DNA of 64,000 nt from Actinoplanes sp. DH11. Lineage in GTDB: Bacteria > Actinomycetota > Actinomycetes > Mycobacteriales > Micromonosporaceae. Within the stretch, counting starts at the first letter, position 1, and every line of letters starts with the position of its first letter. The stretch covers positions 143,730 through 207,729 of the forward strand of contig NZ_JAHWGU010000016.1 of assembly GCF_020873875.1 (NCBI RefSeq), written 5' to 3'. Below the pieces are notes generated by a model, which was not told the DNA's origin, did not search any database, and was given only the letters and a program-made list of their open reading frames with translations. A program made the position numbers and the translations under genes. Positions 25,249 through 33,746 of this stretch are shown here, piece by piece.

Positions 25249-25728
25249 ATGGCGATGAACCCGACGGCGATGAACCCGGCGGCGGGCGGTGACGACGTCC
25301 TGGTCCGGTTCGGCCGGTGGGCGCTGGGCAAGGTCTGGTTCGGGTGCGTGCTCTCCGGCGGCTGGGCGATCGGCCGTCATTACGACTGGTCGCAGGCTTT
25401 TCTCACGGTCGCCGCGGTGCTGGGTGCGATCGGTCTCGCGCTGGCCACCTCGTTCCTGCCGATCTGGACCCGGGAGCGGCCGAGCGGCATCCCGGTCGTC
25501 GACGTCGGCCTGCGGGTGATGGTCTGGGGCGGCCTGGCCGGGTCGGTGCTGGCGCTGCTGCTGAGCCTGCCGGCGATCGGGATGGTCGCGGCCGCGCTGC
25601 TGCTGAACACGGCGGCGCGCACCTTCGGTGATCCGTTCCTGCCGGTCCTGCGCCGGTTGCGCATCACTCCCGACGTGCCGTACCGCGACCTGAGGAAACG
25701 TGACGCGGCCCGCACGGGCTTGAAATAG
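25249..25728 (+). CDS. Small integral membrane protein, unknown
   Basis: A protein of up to 159 residues with about four helices (VWFGCVLSGGWAIG, AFLTVAAVLGAIGLALATSFLPIW, VMVWGGLAGSVLALLLSLPAIGMVAAALLL) and a basic C-terminus. Three ATG codons in the first eight positions (25249, 25255, 25270) make the start uncertain. Its TAG overlaps the MarR operator, so it may share regulation with the MarR gene downstream. No known domain. Confidence 0.6.
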   Translation: MAMNPTAMNPAAGGDDVLVRFGRWALGKVWFGCVLSGGWAIGRHYDWSQAFLTVAAVLGAIGLALATSFLPIWTRERPSGIPVVDVGLRVMVWGGLAGSVLALLLSLPAIGMVAAALLLNTAARTFGDPFLPVLRRLRITPDVPYRDLRKRDAARTGLK

Positions 25729-25745
25729 GTATGCCGTCATACCTA
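25726..25745. promoter_or_regulatory. MarR operator and leaderless promoter
   Basis: TAGGTATG-CCGT-CATACCTA is a perfect inverted repeat with 8-bp arms, typical of MarR binding sites. A -10-like TAATAA (25744-25749) overlaps its right end and lies 7 bp before the marR ATG, so the message is probably leaderless and repressed by its own product. Confidence 0.75.
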
Positions 25746-25756
25746 ATAATGGACTC

Positions 25757-26206
25757 ATGACCGGACCGGACGACGCTGTGGCGTTGATGCACCTGGCACA
25801 CCAGCTGCATCGCAACCTTGAACGCCGCATCCAGTCCGATTTCGCTCACCCCAAGCCGCCCGAGATGCAGACCATCGCGCTGTGGCAGGTCCGGGAACGC
25901 CCCGGCATCACGGTCCGCGAGCTCGCCGACGAGCTCCAGCTGCGGCCCAACAACGCCAGCGCCCTGGTCACCGCGATGGTGAACGCCGACCTGCTGCGCC
26001 GGGAACCCGACGAGCGGGACCGGCGGGTCGTGCGCCTGCACACCACCGACGAGGCGCAGCGCCGCATCGACGAGGTGCAGGAACTCTTCACCGGCTACCT
26101 CACCACAGCTCTGGAACGGCTCGGCCCCGAGCAACGGGCAGCAGTGCGTGCCGCGTTGCCCAGCCTGACGGAACTGGCCGGACTCCTCCGGTCGGACGGT
26201 CGCTGA
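25757..26206 (+). CDS. MarR family transcriptional regulator
   Basis: A 149-residue MarR repressor. The winged helix is plain (PGITVRELADELQLRPNNASALVTAMV, then the wing with DERDRRVVRLHTTDEA). A perfect 20-bp palindrome covers its promoter. The MFS exporter gene follows after 65 bp on the same strand, the classic marR-exporter layout. It probably senses a compound that the exporter removes. Confidence 0.9.
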   Translation: MTGPDDAVALMHLAHQLHRNLERRIQSDFAHPKPPEMQTIALWQVRERPGITVRELADELQLRPNNASALVTAMVNADLLRREPDERDRRVVRLHTTDEAQRRIDEVQELFTGYLTTALERLGPEQRAAVRAALPSLTELAGLLRSDGR

Positions 26207-26271
26207 GCTTTCCCCGTACCGCATCGCCTCGCGCGCAAGCGCAATCGGAACATCCCAGATGGAGCCCCACC

Positions 26272-27852
26272 ATGCCTCCGGCAACCGTGACCGCATCACC
26301 CACCCCCGCACACTCCCCGCCCGGCGCGGCGGGCCGCCGGGGCAAGCCCTGGCTGTCCCTGATCGCCGTCGCGTTCGGCCTCTTCATGGTCGGCCTGGAC
26401 GGCAGCGTCGTCTCGATCGCCAACCCGGAGATCGGCCGCGACCTGGGCGCCAGTACCGCCGAACTGCAGTGGGTGACCAACTCCTACCTGCTCGCCCTGG
26501 CCGCCGCGCTGATCCTCGGTGGCAAGCTCGGTGACCGGTTCGGACGGCGCCGCTACTACCTGATCGGCGTCGCCGGCTTCACCGTCGCGTCCGTCGCCAT
26601 CGGACTCGCCGGCTCCATCGAGGGCGTCATCGCCTTCCGCGCCCTCCAGGGCTTCTTCGGTGCGCTGCTCATGCCCAACACGCTCGGTATCCTGCGCGCC
26701 ACCTTCCCGCCGAAGAAGTTCGGCATGGCGGTCGGTATCTGGGCCATGGTCTCCTCGGTCTCGACCGCGCTCGGCCCGATCGTCGGCGGCCTGCTGGTGC
26801 AGCACGTCAACTGGGAGTCGGTCTTCTACATCAACGCGCCGATCGGCGTCATCGCCCTCGCCTTCAGCGCGTGGGTCCTCGCCGAGAGCAAGAACTCCAC
26901 CGGACGGCACCGGTTCGACGTGCCCGGCGTGCTGCTGCTCGCGGCCGGCCTGCTCGTGCTGGTCTTCGGCGTGGTCAAGGGCGAGACCTGGGGCTGGGGT
27001 TCGGCGAGCACGATCGGCACCATCGTGGCCGGCCTGCTGATCCTGGTCGTCTTCGGCTGGTACGAGACGCGCCAGGAACACCCGCTGCTCCCGATGCGGC
27101 TCTTCCGTAACCCGGCCCTCACCATCGGCGCCGTGATCACCGCGATCAACTTCTTCACGCTGCTCGGCTCGATCTTCTACATCATGCTGTACCTGCAGAA
27201 CGTGCGCGGCTACACCCCGGTGATGGCCGGCGTGCTCACCCTGCCGCTCAGCCTCGCCTCGGTGGTCGCCTCCCCGATCGGCGCGGCACTCACCGACCGG
27301 TTCGGCCCGCGCCTGACCATGCCGCTCGGCATGGTGCTGCAGGGTGCCGCCTCGTTCGGCCTGCTCCTGCTCGACACCGACTCCAGCTTCAACGCGATGT
27401 GGCCGTCCTTCGTCGGCCTCGGCCTCGGCGTCGGCATGGTGATGGCCGCGTCCTCCGAGGCGATCGTCGGCAACGCTCCGGTCAAGGACGCCGGTGTGGC
27501 CGGCGGGCTCCAGGCCACCATGCTGCAGATCGGCGGCGCGCTCGGCACGTCGGTGCTGATCTCCCTGATCAGCAGCCGGGTGGGCAGCACGCTCGTCGAC
27601 TCGCTCACCGGCGCCGGCGTGCCCGCGCCCCTGGCGCAGGGCCTCACCGAGGCCGAGGACGCGGTGAGCATGGGCGTCGCGCCGGTCTCGGCGGAGATGA
27701 CCGATGCGGTACGGGCGGCGGTCGTCGACGGTGCCGGAACCGCCTTCATGCACGGGGTGCACACGGCGGCGCTCGTCGCCGGCATCCTCTGCCTCGCCGG
27801 TGCGGTCGTCGCGGTCGCCGGGATCCGCCGCGGCACGCCGGCACACCAGTAA
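26272..27852 (+). CDS. MFS drug transporter, DHA2 (14-helix) family
   Basis: A 526-residue multidrug-type exporter with 14 predicted helices. Motifs: GLDGSVVSIANPEIGRDLG in TM1, GGKLGDRFGRRRYYLIG (motif A) and LGPIVGGLLVQHVNWESVFYINAP (motif C and following), which are those of EmrB/QacA-type proton antiporters. The ATG at 26272 follows GGAG by 8 bases. Co-transcribed with and probably controlled by the MarR protein. Substrate unknown. Confidence 0.93.
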   Translation: MPPATVTASPTPAHSPPGAAGRRGKPWLSLIAVAFGLFMVGLDGSVVSIANPEIGRDLGASTAELQWVTNSYLLALAAALILGGKLGDRFGRRRYYLIGVAGFTVASVAIGLAGSIEGVIAFRALQGFFGALLMPNTLGILRATFPPKKFGMAVGIWAMVSSVSTALGPIVGGLLVQHVNWESVFYINAPIGVIALAFSAWVLAESKNSTGRHRFDVPGVLLLAAGLLVLVFGVVKGETWGWGSASTIGTIVAGLLILVVFGWYETRQEHPLLPMRLFRNPALTIGAVITAINFFTLLGSIFYIMLYLQNVRGYTPVMAGVLTLPLSLASVVASPIGAALTDRFGPRLTMPLGMVLQGAASFGLLLLDTDSSFNAMWPSFVGLGLGVGMVMAASSEAIVGNAPVKDAGVAGGLQATMLQIGGALGTSVLISLISSRVGSTLVDSLTGAGVPAPLAQGLTEAEDAVSMGVAPVSAEMTDAVRAAVVDGAGTAFMHGVHTAALVAGILCLAGAVVAVAGIRRGTPAHQ

Positions 27853-27864
27853 CACCGGCACCAC

Positions 27865-27899
27865 AGACCCCGGCGCGTACCGTCTGCGCGCCGGGGTCT
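27865..27899 (+). terminator. Terminator after the MFS gene
   Basis: Perfect 13-bp stem: AGACCCCGGCGCG (27865-27877) and CGCGCCGGGGTCT (27887-27899) around a 9-base loop. Its last two bases are shared with the -35 element of the FliA-type promoter of the next gene. Confidence 0.85.
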
Positions 27900-27924
27900 C
27901 AGCAGGTGGGGGCAGGTTGCCGAC
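27898..27924 (+). promoter_or_regulatory. FliA-type promoter of chemoreceptor 2
   Basis: CTCA (27898-27901), 17 bases, GCCGAC (27919-27924). It has the same form as the promoter of chemoreceptor 1, with one difference in the -10. It lies so close to the gene that only a start downstream of about 27931 is possible, which supports the GTG at 27961. Confidence 0.6.
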
Positions 27925-27960
27925 TGGTTGTACATGAGTGTGATGACAGCGGAGGCCGTG

Positions 27961-29565
27961 GTGCCGCGGGCCGGCGGCCGCGGGTTCTGGGCGGACCTCA
28001 GTGTCAACATCAAGGTCCTGGTGGCGGTGAGTGTGGCGGCTGCCGTCGCCCTCCTGGTCGGGGTGCTCGGGCTGCGGGCGCTCAGCAGTGCGAGCGACTC
28101 GGCGCAGCAAATCTACAGCGGCAACGTGCTCGGCGTGGCGGCGCTGGGCGACGTGCAGAACGACATGACCCAGGCCCGGCTGGACCTGTCGAACAACGCG
28201 GTCAACCGGGACACAGCCACGAAGCAGCAGTACGCCACGGCGTTCGCCGACGACGTGCAGGCCATCGAGGAAGGCTGGACGGCGTACCTGGCAACCAACC
28301 CGGTTCCGCCGGCCGCCATGATCGAGGACGTCCGGGCGGACTGGCAGCAGGTCGTGGACCTCGCCGAGGACCAGCTGCTCCCGGCATCCGCCCGCAACGA
28401 CCTCGCCACCTGGGCGCAGGTCCGCAACGGGGAGATGGCCGGTCTGATCACCGAGGTCAAGGAACACCTCGGGGAGATGACCGAGATGGAGAAGGCATCC
28501 GCCGCGCAGGCCGCCGAGGACGCCCGCAACTCCTACGAGTCCAGCCGGCTGCAGTCCATCGGCCTGCTCGTCGCCGGCCTCCTCGGCGCGCTAGCCCTCG
28601 GCCTGCTGGTGGCCCGCGGCATCGTCCGCTCCCTGAGCCGGGTCACCGACGTCTGCGAAGGCCTCGCCGACGGCGACCTGACCCGCACCTCCGGTCTCAC
28701 CTCCGCCGACGAGCCGGGCCGGATGGGCCGGGCCCTGGACACCGCGGTCCTGCGCCTGCGCGAGACCGTCAACACCATCGGCGGCTCCGCGGCCACCCTG
28801 GCCGGCGCCTCCGAGGAACTCTCCACGGTCAGCGCCCAGCTTCAGGGCGGTTCTGCCGACGTGGCCGCCAAGGCCGACTCGGCCAGTTCCGCCAGCGAAG
28901 AGGTGAACACCGGCGTCCAGTCGATCGCTGCCGGCGCCGAGCAGATGAGCGCCTCGATCGCCGAGATCGCCTCGAACGCGTCCCACGCCGCCCGGGTCGC
29001 CCAGGAAGGCATGGCCGTCGCCGAACGCACCAACAACCAGGTCGCCGAACTGGGTGCGGCAAGCGCCGAGATCGGCGACGTGGTCCGGCTGATCACCAGC
29101 ATCGCGGAACAGACCAACCTGCTCGCCCTGAACGCCACCATCGAAGCGGCCCGCGCCGGTGAACTCGGCAAAGGCTTCGCCGTGGTGGCCGGCGAGGTCA
29201 AGGAACTCGCGCAGCAGACCGCCAAGGCCACCGAGGAGATCACCCAGCGGATCGGCGCGATCCAGGAGTCCAGCAACTCGGCGGCCGCGGCGATCGGCGA
29301 GATCACCCACGTGATCCAGCAGATCGGCGACTACACCACCACGATCGCCTCGGCGGTGGAGGAACAGACCGCGACCACCGGCGAGATGAGCCGGTCCGTC
29401 GCGGACGCCGCCACCAGCAGCGGGGACGTCGCCCGTACCGTCTCCGGGGTCGCCGAGGTCGCGAACGCGACCGCCGACGGCGCCCGGGCCACCCAGCAGG
29501 CCGCCGCCGACCTGACCCGGCTCGCCGGCGACCTGGCCAACCTGGTCGGCGGATTCAAGCACTGA
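27961..29565 (+). CDS. Methyl-accepting chemotaxis protein 2
   Basis: A 534-residue chemoreceptor. TM1 about residues 17-36 (VLVAVSVAAAVALLVGVLGL), helical sensor to about 185, TM2 about 190-210 (LLVAGLLGALALGLLVA), HAMP to about 260, signalling coiled coil to the end with the tip IAEQTNLLALNATIEAARAG. I start it at GTG 27961 because GGAGG lies 5 bases upstream, while an ATG at 27934 would leave almost no leader after the promoter. A small protein and a GAF protein follow on the same strand, a likely operon. Paralogue of receptor 1; ligand unknown. Confidence 0.93.
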   Translation: MPRAGGRGFWADLSVNIKVLVAVSVAAAVALLVGVLGLRALSSASDSAQQIYSGNVLGVAALGDVQNDMTQARLDLSNNAVNRDTATKQQYATAFADDVQAIEEGWTAYLATNPVPPAAMIEDVRADWQQVVDLAEDQLLPASARNDLATWAQVRNGEMAGLITEVKEHLGEMTEMEKASAAQAAEDARNSYESSRLQSIGLLVAGLLGALALGLLVARGIVRSLSRVTDVCEGLADGDLTRTSGLTSADEPGRMGRALDTAVLRLRETVNTIGGSAATLAGASEELSTVSAQLQGGSADVAAKADSASSASEEVNTGVQSIAAGAEQMSASIAEIASNASHAARVAQEGMAVAERTNNQVAELGAASAEIGDVVRLITSIAEQTNLLALNATIEAARAGELGKGFAVVAGEVKELAQQTAKATEEITQRIGAIQESSNSAAAAIGEITHVIQQIGDYTTTIASAVEEQTATTGEMSRSVADAATSSGDVARTVSGVAEVANATADGARATQQAAADLTRLAGDLANLVGGFKH

Positions 29566-29669
29566 ATCCCTCGGGTCCGCAGCCCTGCCGCCGATCCTTC
29601 AGTTGCCGGCCCCCACGCTCCCCGATCCTCTCCCGTCGCCGGCCTTCCCACCTCGAACCGGAGTACTGG

Positions 29670-29933
29670 ATGAGTAACGACGCACCGTACGGGCTGAACC
29701 GCCCGACTGCGGACGACGCCCGCGCCGCCGTCCTGCGGGTGCACGGCGACAACGGTCCGCAGATCTGGGAACAGCTGGTCCGGGCCGCCGGGTCGGACAC
29801 CTCGCTGGACCGGCTGCTGCCCGCGATGGCCGCCGCCGACCCCACCACCCGGCTGTGCGCGCTCGCCCTGCGGATCCGGGTCACCACCCACACCGAACTC
29901 GCCGCCGCACAACTGACCATCGCCAGGAGCTGA
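29670..29933 (+). CDS. Small protein in the chemoreceptor 2 operon
   Basis: An 87-residue acidic-to-neutral soluble protein with no domain I recognise. It is mainly helical (DDARAAVLRVHGDNGPQIWEQLV, LPAMAAADPTTRLCALALRI). It begins 104 bp after the receptor with GGAG upstream, and its stop is one base from the start of the GAF gene. The position suggests a role with the receptor or with the GAF protein. Confidence 0.65.
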   Translation: MSNDAPYGLNRPTADDARAAVLRVHGDNGPQIWEQLVRAAGSDTSLDRLLPAMAAADPTTRLCALALRIRVTTHTELAAAQLTIARS

Positions 29934-29934
29934 C

Positions 29935-30444
29935 GTGCAGCACACCGAACTCTACGACCGACTCGGCGAGCCGGAGCGGATGCGGGACATCGCCGGGCTC
30001 GACCTGCTCAACCCCGACCTGCGAACCAGTCTCGACGAGATCGCCGAGCGCAGCGCCACCCTGCTGGAGGCGCCGGTGTCACTGGTCTCCGTGGTGCTGG
30101 ACACCTCCCAGCTGATACTCGGCTCGCACGGGGTGTCCGGATGGGTCGAACAGGCACAGGGCACCCCCGCCGAGTGGGCGATGTGCACGCACACCGTGCT
30201 CGCCGGTGAGCCGTACTGCGTCATCGACGGATACGAGGACCCCAAGCACATCGACAACCCGTTCCTGCGGATGACCGGGCTGCGCAGCTACCTCGGCGTG
30301 CCGCTGCTCGGCGTGGGCGGCCAGGTGATCGGGGCGCACTGCGTGATCGACGCCCGGCGGCGGATCTTCACCGATGTGGACCTGGCGGTGCTGACCGACG
30401 GCGCCGAGAAGGTGATGCGGTTGCTGCAGGCGTACCCCGCCTGA
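29935..30444 (+). CDS. GAF domain protein
   Basis: A 169-residue protein made of one GAF domain: LDEIAERSATLLEAPVSLVS, SHGVSGWVEQAQGTPAEWAM, HTVLAGEPYCVIDGYEDP, then LRSYLGVPLLGVGGQVIGAHCVIDAR. It has no output domain, so it probably works by binding a small molecule or light-sensing pigment and contacting a partner. Cys residues in AMCTHT and GAHCVID could be ligands, which is speculation. Starts with GTG after AGGAG. Confidence 0.8.
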   Translation: MQHTELYDRLGEPERMRDIAGLDLLNPDLRTSLDEIAERSATLLEAPVSLVSVVLDTSQLILGSHGVSGWVEQAQGTPAEWAMCTHTVLAGEPYCVIDGYEDPKHIDNPFLRMTGLRSYLGVPLLGVGGQVIGAHCVIDARRRIFTDVDLAVLTDGAEKVMRLLQAYPA

Positions 30445-30578
30445 TCTTTGTTCCCGCCCTTTCTCCTACCGCTTGATTTTGTGGCGATCGCTTCTCCGGT
30501 CGCGGCCTGATCTCGCCTTTTGCGCCGTCCGTCTGCCGCCGCCGGAAAAATGTCATAGGCAGGCGGCATCATCGCCAC

Positions 30579-31073
30579 ATGGGACAACCAGCCACACCGA
30601 TCCGCCGTCGCCTCGAGCTCAGCATCGCCGAGGCGCGCCTGCGGTTTCAGCAACTCGTGCGCGTGACCGGGCTGACCGGCCAGGTCACGGTCGTGGTCGA
30701 CGGCGGCCGGCCGATCGCCGCCATCGTGCCGATCAAGGATCTGCCGGGGGAGGGCCCCCCGGCCGGCAGGCCGCCCGCCGGGGCGCCACCGGCCTCGGCG
30801 CCGTCCTCCGGCGCGCCGCCCGCCGGGGTTCCGGTGGCGCAGCGGCCGGTGGCGCCGATCCATGCTGCGGCGCCCCGGGCCGAGGCCGGCTGGCTGGAGC
30901 GCATCGAGAAGGTCCGGGCGGATGTGCGCCGCCAGCACGCCGGGCGGATCCGCGAGCTCACCCAGGCGCTCGACGAGGCGTGGCAGGCGCTCGACGCGGC
31001 ACGTCCCGCCGGTACCGATCGGGTGGTCGACACCCTGCGCGCCGCCCATGCCGACCTGCGCACACCACGATGA
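30579..31073 (+). CDS. Phd/YefM-like N-terminal domain with coiled tail
   Basis: A 164-residue protein. Residues about 10-54 resemble the DNA-binding half of Phd/YefM antitoxins (LSIAEARLRFQQLV, then VTVVVDGGRPIAAIVPIKDL). A Pro/Gly/Ala linker follows (55-95), then a helical C-terminal region. A toxin gene (PIN, RelE or Doc type) is not next to it; the neighbours are a GAF protein and a sugar kinase. It could be a stand-alone regulator that kept the antitoxin fold. The assignment rests on pattern only. Confidence 0.55.
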   Translation: MGQPATPIRRRLELSIAEARLRFQQLVRVTGLTGQVTVVVDGGRPIAAIVPIKDLPGEGPPAGRPPAGAPPASAPSSGAPPAGVPVAQRPVAPIHAAAPRAEAGWLERIEKVRADVRRQHAGRIRELTQALDEAWQALDAARPAGTDRVVDTLRAAHADLRTPR

Positions 31074-31116
31074 TCAATGGATATTTCACCTACCGGGGCG
31101 GGGGTAAGATCGGACG

Positions 31117-32181
31117 ATGGCTGAGCAGCTCGACCTGTTCGTGCCGGGGGTGGTGTATCTCGATGTCATCTTCACCGGTCTTCGTGAGCTGCCCGAGCCC
31201 GGGACCGAGGTGTGGGCGCCCGGGATGGGTTCGTGCCCCGGCGGCGTCGCCAACCTGGCGGTCGCGGCCAGCCGGTTGGGCCTGCACACCGGGCTCGGCA
31301 CGGCGCTGAGCACCGACGCCTACGGCGAGTTCTGCCACCAGGTGCTGAGCCGGCAGGAGGGGATCGACCTCTCCGGGTCGAAACGCGTGGACGACTGGCA
31401 TTCACCGGTTACGGTCTCGCTCGCCTACGACCGTGACCGCAGCATGATCACTCATGGGCACCCGTTGCCGACCGACGCGGACGGGCTGGTCAACGGGCTG
31501 CCCGCGGCCCGCAGTGCGGCCGTGAGCCTTGCCGGTTCCGGGATGGGCTGGGTGCACCGGGCCAAGGCGGCGGGCACGCTCGTGTTCGCGGACGTCGGGT
31601 GGGACGAGACCGACACGTGGTCGCGTGACGTGCTCGCGGCGCTCACCGACTGCCACGCCTTCCTGCCGAACTCGGTCGAGGCGATGCGCTACACGCGTAC
31701 CGACGATCCCCGCCAGGCGCTCGACAAACTCTCCGGTCTGGCCCCCGTCGTGGTGGTCACCTGCGGTGGTGACGGTGCCCTCGCCGTGGACGCGAGCACC
31801 GGTGAGGTGGCAGCCGTCCCGGCCGTGCCGGTGGCGGCCCTGGACCCGACCGGCGCCGGTGACGTCTTCACCGCCGGTTTCATCACCGGCACCCTGAGCG
31901 GCTGGCCGCTGGCCGACCGGCTCGCCTTCGCCAACCTGGTCGCGGCCCTGTCCGTGCAGCACTTCGGCGGGTCGCTCTCGGCCCCCGGCTGGGGAGACAT
32001 CGCCGACTGGTGGCGTGACGTGCGCTGCGCCGCCGGCCGCCGGCACGACGAGTCCGCCGAGTCCGAACTGGCCCGGCGGTTCGGTTTCCTCGACGACGTG
32101 ATCCCGCCCGGCCGGCGGGCCGCGGTGCACCGGGCCACCGCCACGATCGCCCGGCTCTCCGACGCCCGGGCCGAACACTGA
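31117..32181 (+). CDS. PfkB family carbohydrate kinase
   Basis: A 354-residue ribokinase/PfkB-type sugar kinase. Motif 1 is GSCPGGVANLAVAASRLG, and the catalytic motif 2 is DPTGAGDVFTAGF with the base Asp. It lies 7 bp upstream of a GH4 glycosidase gene, so the two make an operon for a phosphorylated or amino sugar. A -10-like TAAGAT (31105-31110) 6 bp before the ATG suggests a leaderless message. The exact sugar is unknown. Confidence 0.9.
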   Translation: MAEQLDLFVPGVVYLDVIFTGLRELPEPGTEVWAPGMGSCPGGVANLAVAASRLGLHTGLGTALSTDAYGEFCHQVLSRQEGIDLSGSKRVDDWHSPVTVSLAYDRDRSMITHGHPLPTDADGLVNGLPAARSAAVSLAGSGMGWVHRAKAAGTLVFADVGWDETDTWSRDVLAALTDCHAFLPNSVEAMRYTRTDDPRQALDKLSGLAPVVVVTCGGDGALAVDASTGEVAAVPAVPVAALDPTGAGDVFTAGFITGTLSGWPLADRLAFANLVAALSVQHFGGSLSAPGWGDIADWWRDVRCAAGRRHDESAESELARRFGFLDDVIPPGRRAAVHRATATIARLSDARAEH

Positions 32182-32188
32182 GGACAGC

Positions 32189-33628
32189 ATGCGACTGACG
32201 ATCCTGGGTGGCGGCGGCTTCCGCGTCCCCCTGGTCTACCGGGCCCTGCTCGCCGATCACCGGCGCACCGGGATCACCGAGGTGGCGCTGCACGACGTCG
32301 ACGCCGGCCGGCTCGCCGGTGTCGGGCGGGTGCTCACCGCCCTGGCCCGCGACGTGCCGGACGCGCCCGCCGTCGTCACCACCACCGACCTGGGCGAGGC
32401 CGTGACCGGTGCCGCGTTCGTGTTCTGCGCGATCCGGGTGGGCGGGCTGCGCGGCCGGGTCCGCGACGAACGGGTGGCGCTCGGCCTCGGCGTGCTCGGC
32501 CAGGAGACGGTCGGTGCGGGCGGCCTGTCGTACGGTCTGCGTACCGTCCCCGTGGCCCACCACATCGCCGCGACCGTGGCCCGTCTCGCCCCCGAAGCCT
32601 GGACGATCAACTTCACCAACCCGGCCGGCCTGGTCACCGAGGCGATGACGGCCGAACTCGGCGACCGGGTGATCGGCATCTGCGACTCACCAGCAGGCCT
32701 CGCCGACCGGGTGCTCCGGGCGGCCGGCGCCGACCCCGCCACCACCCGGGTCGACTACGCGGGGCTCAACCATCTGGGCTGGCTCTACGGGCTGCATCCG
32801 GTCGGCGACGCGGTTCCGGGTTCGCTGTCCGGCTCGGTCGGCGGCGCGGTTCCGGGTCTGTCCTCGGGCTCGCTGTCCGGGTTCACCGGCGGCGCGGCCC
32901 CGGGCGCGGCTGACCTCTTGCCGGGGCTCCTCGCGGACGGCGCGCTTCTCGGGACGATCGAGGAGGGGCGGCTCTTCGGCGTCGATCGCCTGCGTGAGCT
33001 GGGAGCGATCCCGAACGAGTACCTGCACTACTACTACGACCCCGCCGGCACCCTCGCCGCCGTCCGGGCGGCCGACCAGACCCGCGGCGAGTTCCTGCTC
33101 GAGCAGCAGGACCGCTGCTACACCTCGCTGGCCGGGCCGGGTGACCCGCTGGAAACCTGGCTGGGGGCCTGGCGGGAACGCGAGGCGACCTACATGGCGG
33201 AGAACCGCGAACTCGCCGGCGCCGGCGAGCGAGCCCACGACGAGTCGCGCCCGGCCGGCTACGAAGGCGTCGCGCTGTCCGTGATGCGCGCCCTGGCCCG
33301 CGACGAGCCGGCGCGCCTCATTCTGAACGTGCGCAACCAGGGCACCCTCAGCGTGCTCGACAACGACGCGGTGATCGAGGTGCCCTGCACAGTGGACGCC
33401 GGCGGCGCCGCGCCGGAACCCGTTGCGCCCCTGCCCGAGCACGGCGTGGGCCTGGTCCGTGCGGTGAAATCCGCCGAGCGCGGCGTCCTGGAGGCGGCGG
33501 CGTCCGGGTCACGGCTCGCCGCGGTACGGGCCATGGCCGCCCACCCCCTCGTCGACTCGGAGCGGCTCGCGGCCCGGCTGGTCGACGCCTACCGGGCGGA
33601 GTTCAGCGAACTGAGCTACCTACGCTGA
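32189..33628 (+). CDS. GH4 family 6-phospho-glycosidase-like protein
   Basis: A 479-residue NAD- and metal-dependent glycoside hydrolase of family 4. Seen: nucleotide-binding start LTILGGGGFRVPLVYRAL, FCAIRVGGLRGR, GQETVGAGGLSYGLRTVP, NFTNPAGLVTEAM, the metal ligands Cys165 (ICDSPAG) and His195 (NHLGWLYGL), and NEYLHYYY. Best match in type is 6-phospho-beta-glucosidase. A Gly/Ser/Pro insert of about 35 residues (206-241) right after the metal histidine is unusual. It pairs with the PfkB kinase, which could supply the phosphorylated substrate. Confidence 0.88.
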   Translation: MRLTILGGGGFRVPLVYRALLADHRRTGITEVALHDVDAGRLAGVGRVLTALARDVPDAPAVVTTTDLGEAVTGAAFVFCAIRVGGLRGRVRDERVALGLGVLGQETVGAGGLSYGLRTVPVAHHIAATVARLAPEAWTINFTNPAGLVTEAMTAELGDRVIGICDSPAGLADRVLRAAGADPATTRVDYAGLNHLGWLYGLHPVGDAVPGSLSGSVGGAVPGLSSGSLSGFTGGAAPGAADLLPGLLADGALLGTIEEGRLFGVDRLRELGAIPNEYLHYYYDPAGTLAAVRAADQTRGEFLLEQQDRCYTSLAGPGDPLETWLGAWREREATYMAENRELAGAGERAHDESRPAGYEGVALSVMRALARDEPARLILNVRNQGTLSVLDNDAVIEVPCTVDAGGAAPEPVAPLPEHGVGLVRAVKSAERGVLEAAASGSRLAAVRAMAAHPLVDSERLAARLVDAYRAEFSELSYLR

Positions 33629-33746
33629 CCGAAAACGATCCGTTCCGACAGGCGGTCCGCGTCGACCCGGGCCGTACCCCTTCGCGACGTCCGCGGAGGT
33701 CAGCGGCCCGTGGCGGCGACCTTCCCCCGCAATGAGGAGTACGAGT

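Noticed and set aside
31117..33628. Phosphotransferase-type uptake for the GH4 substrate
   Set aside because: No PTS gene is in the window; a PfkB kinase is the only phosphorylating enzyme next to it, so PTS import was not claimed.
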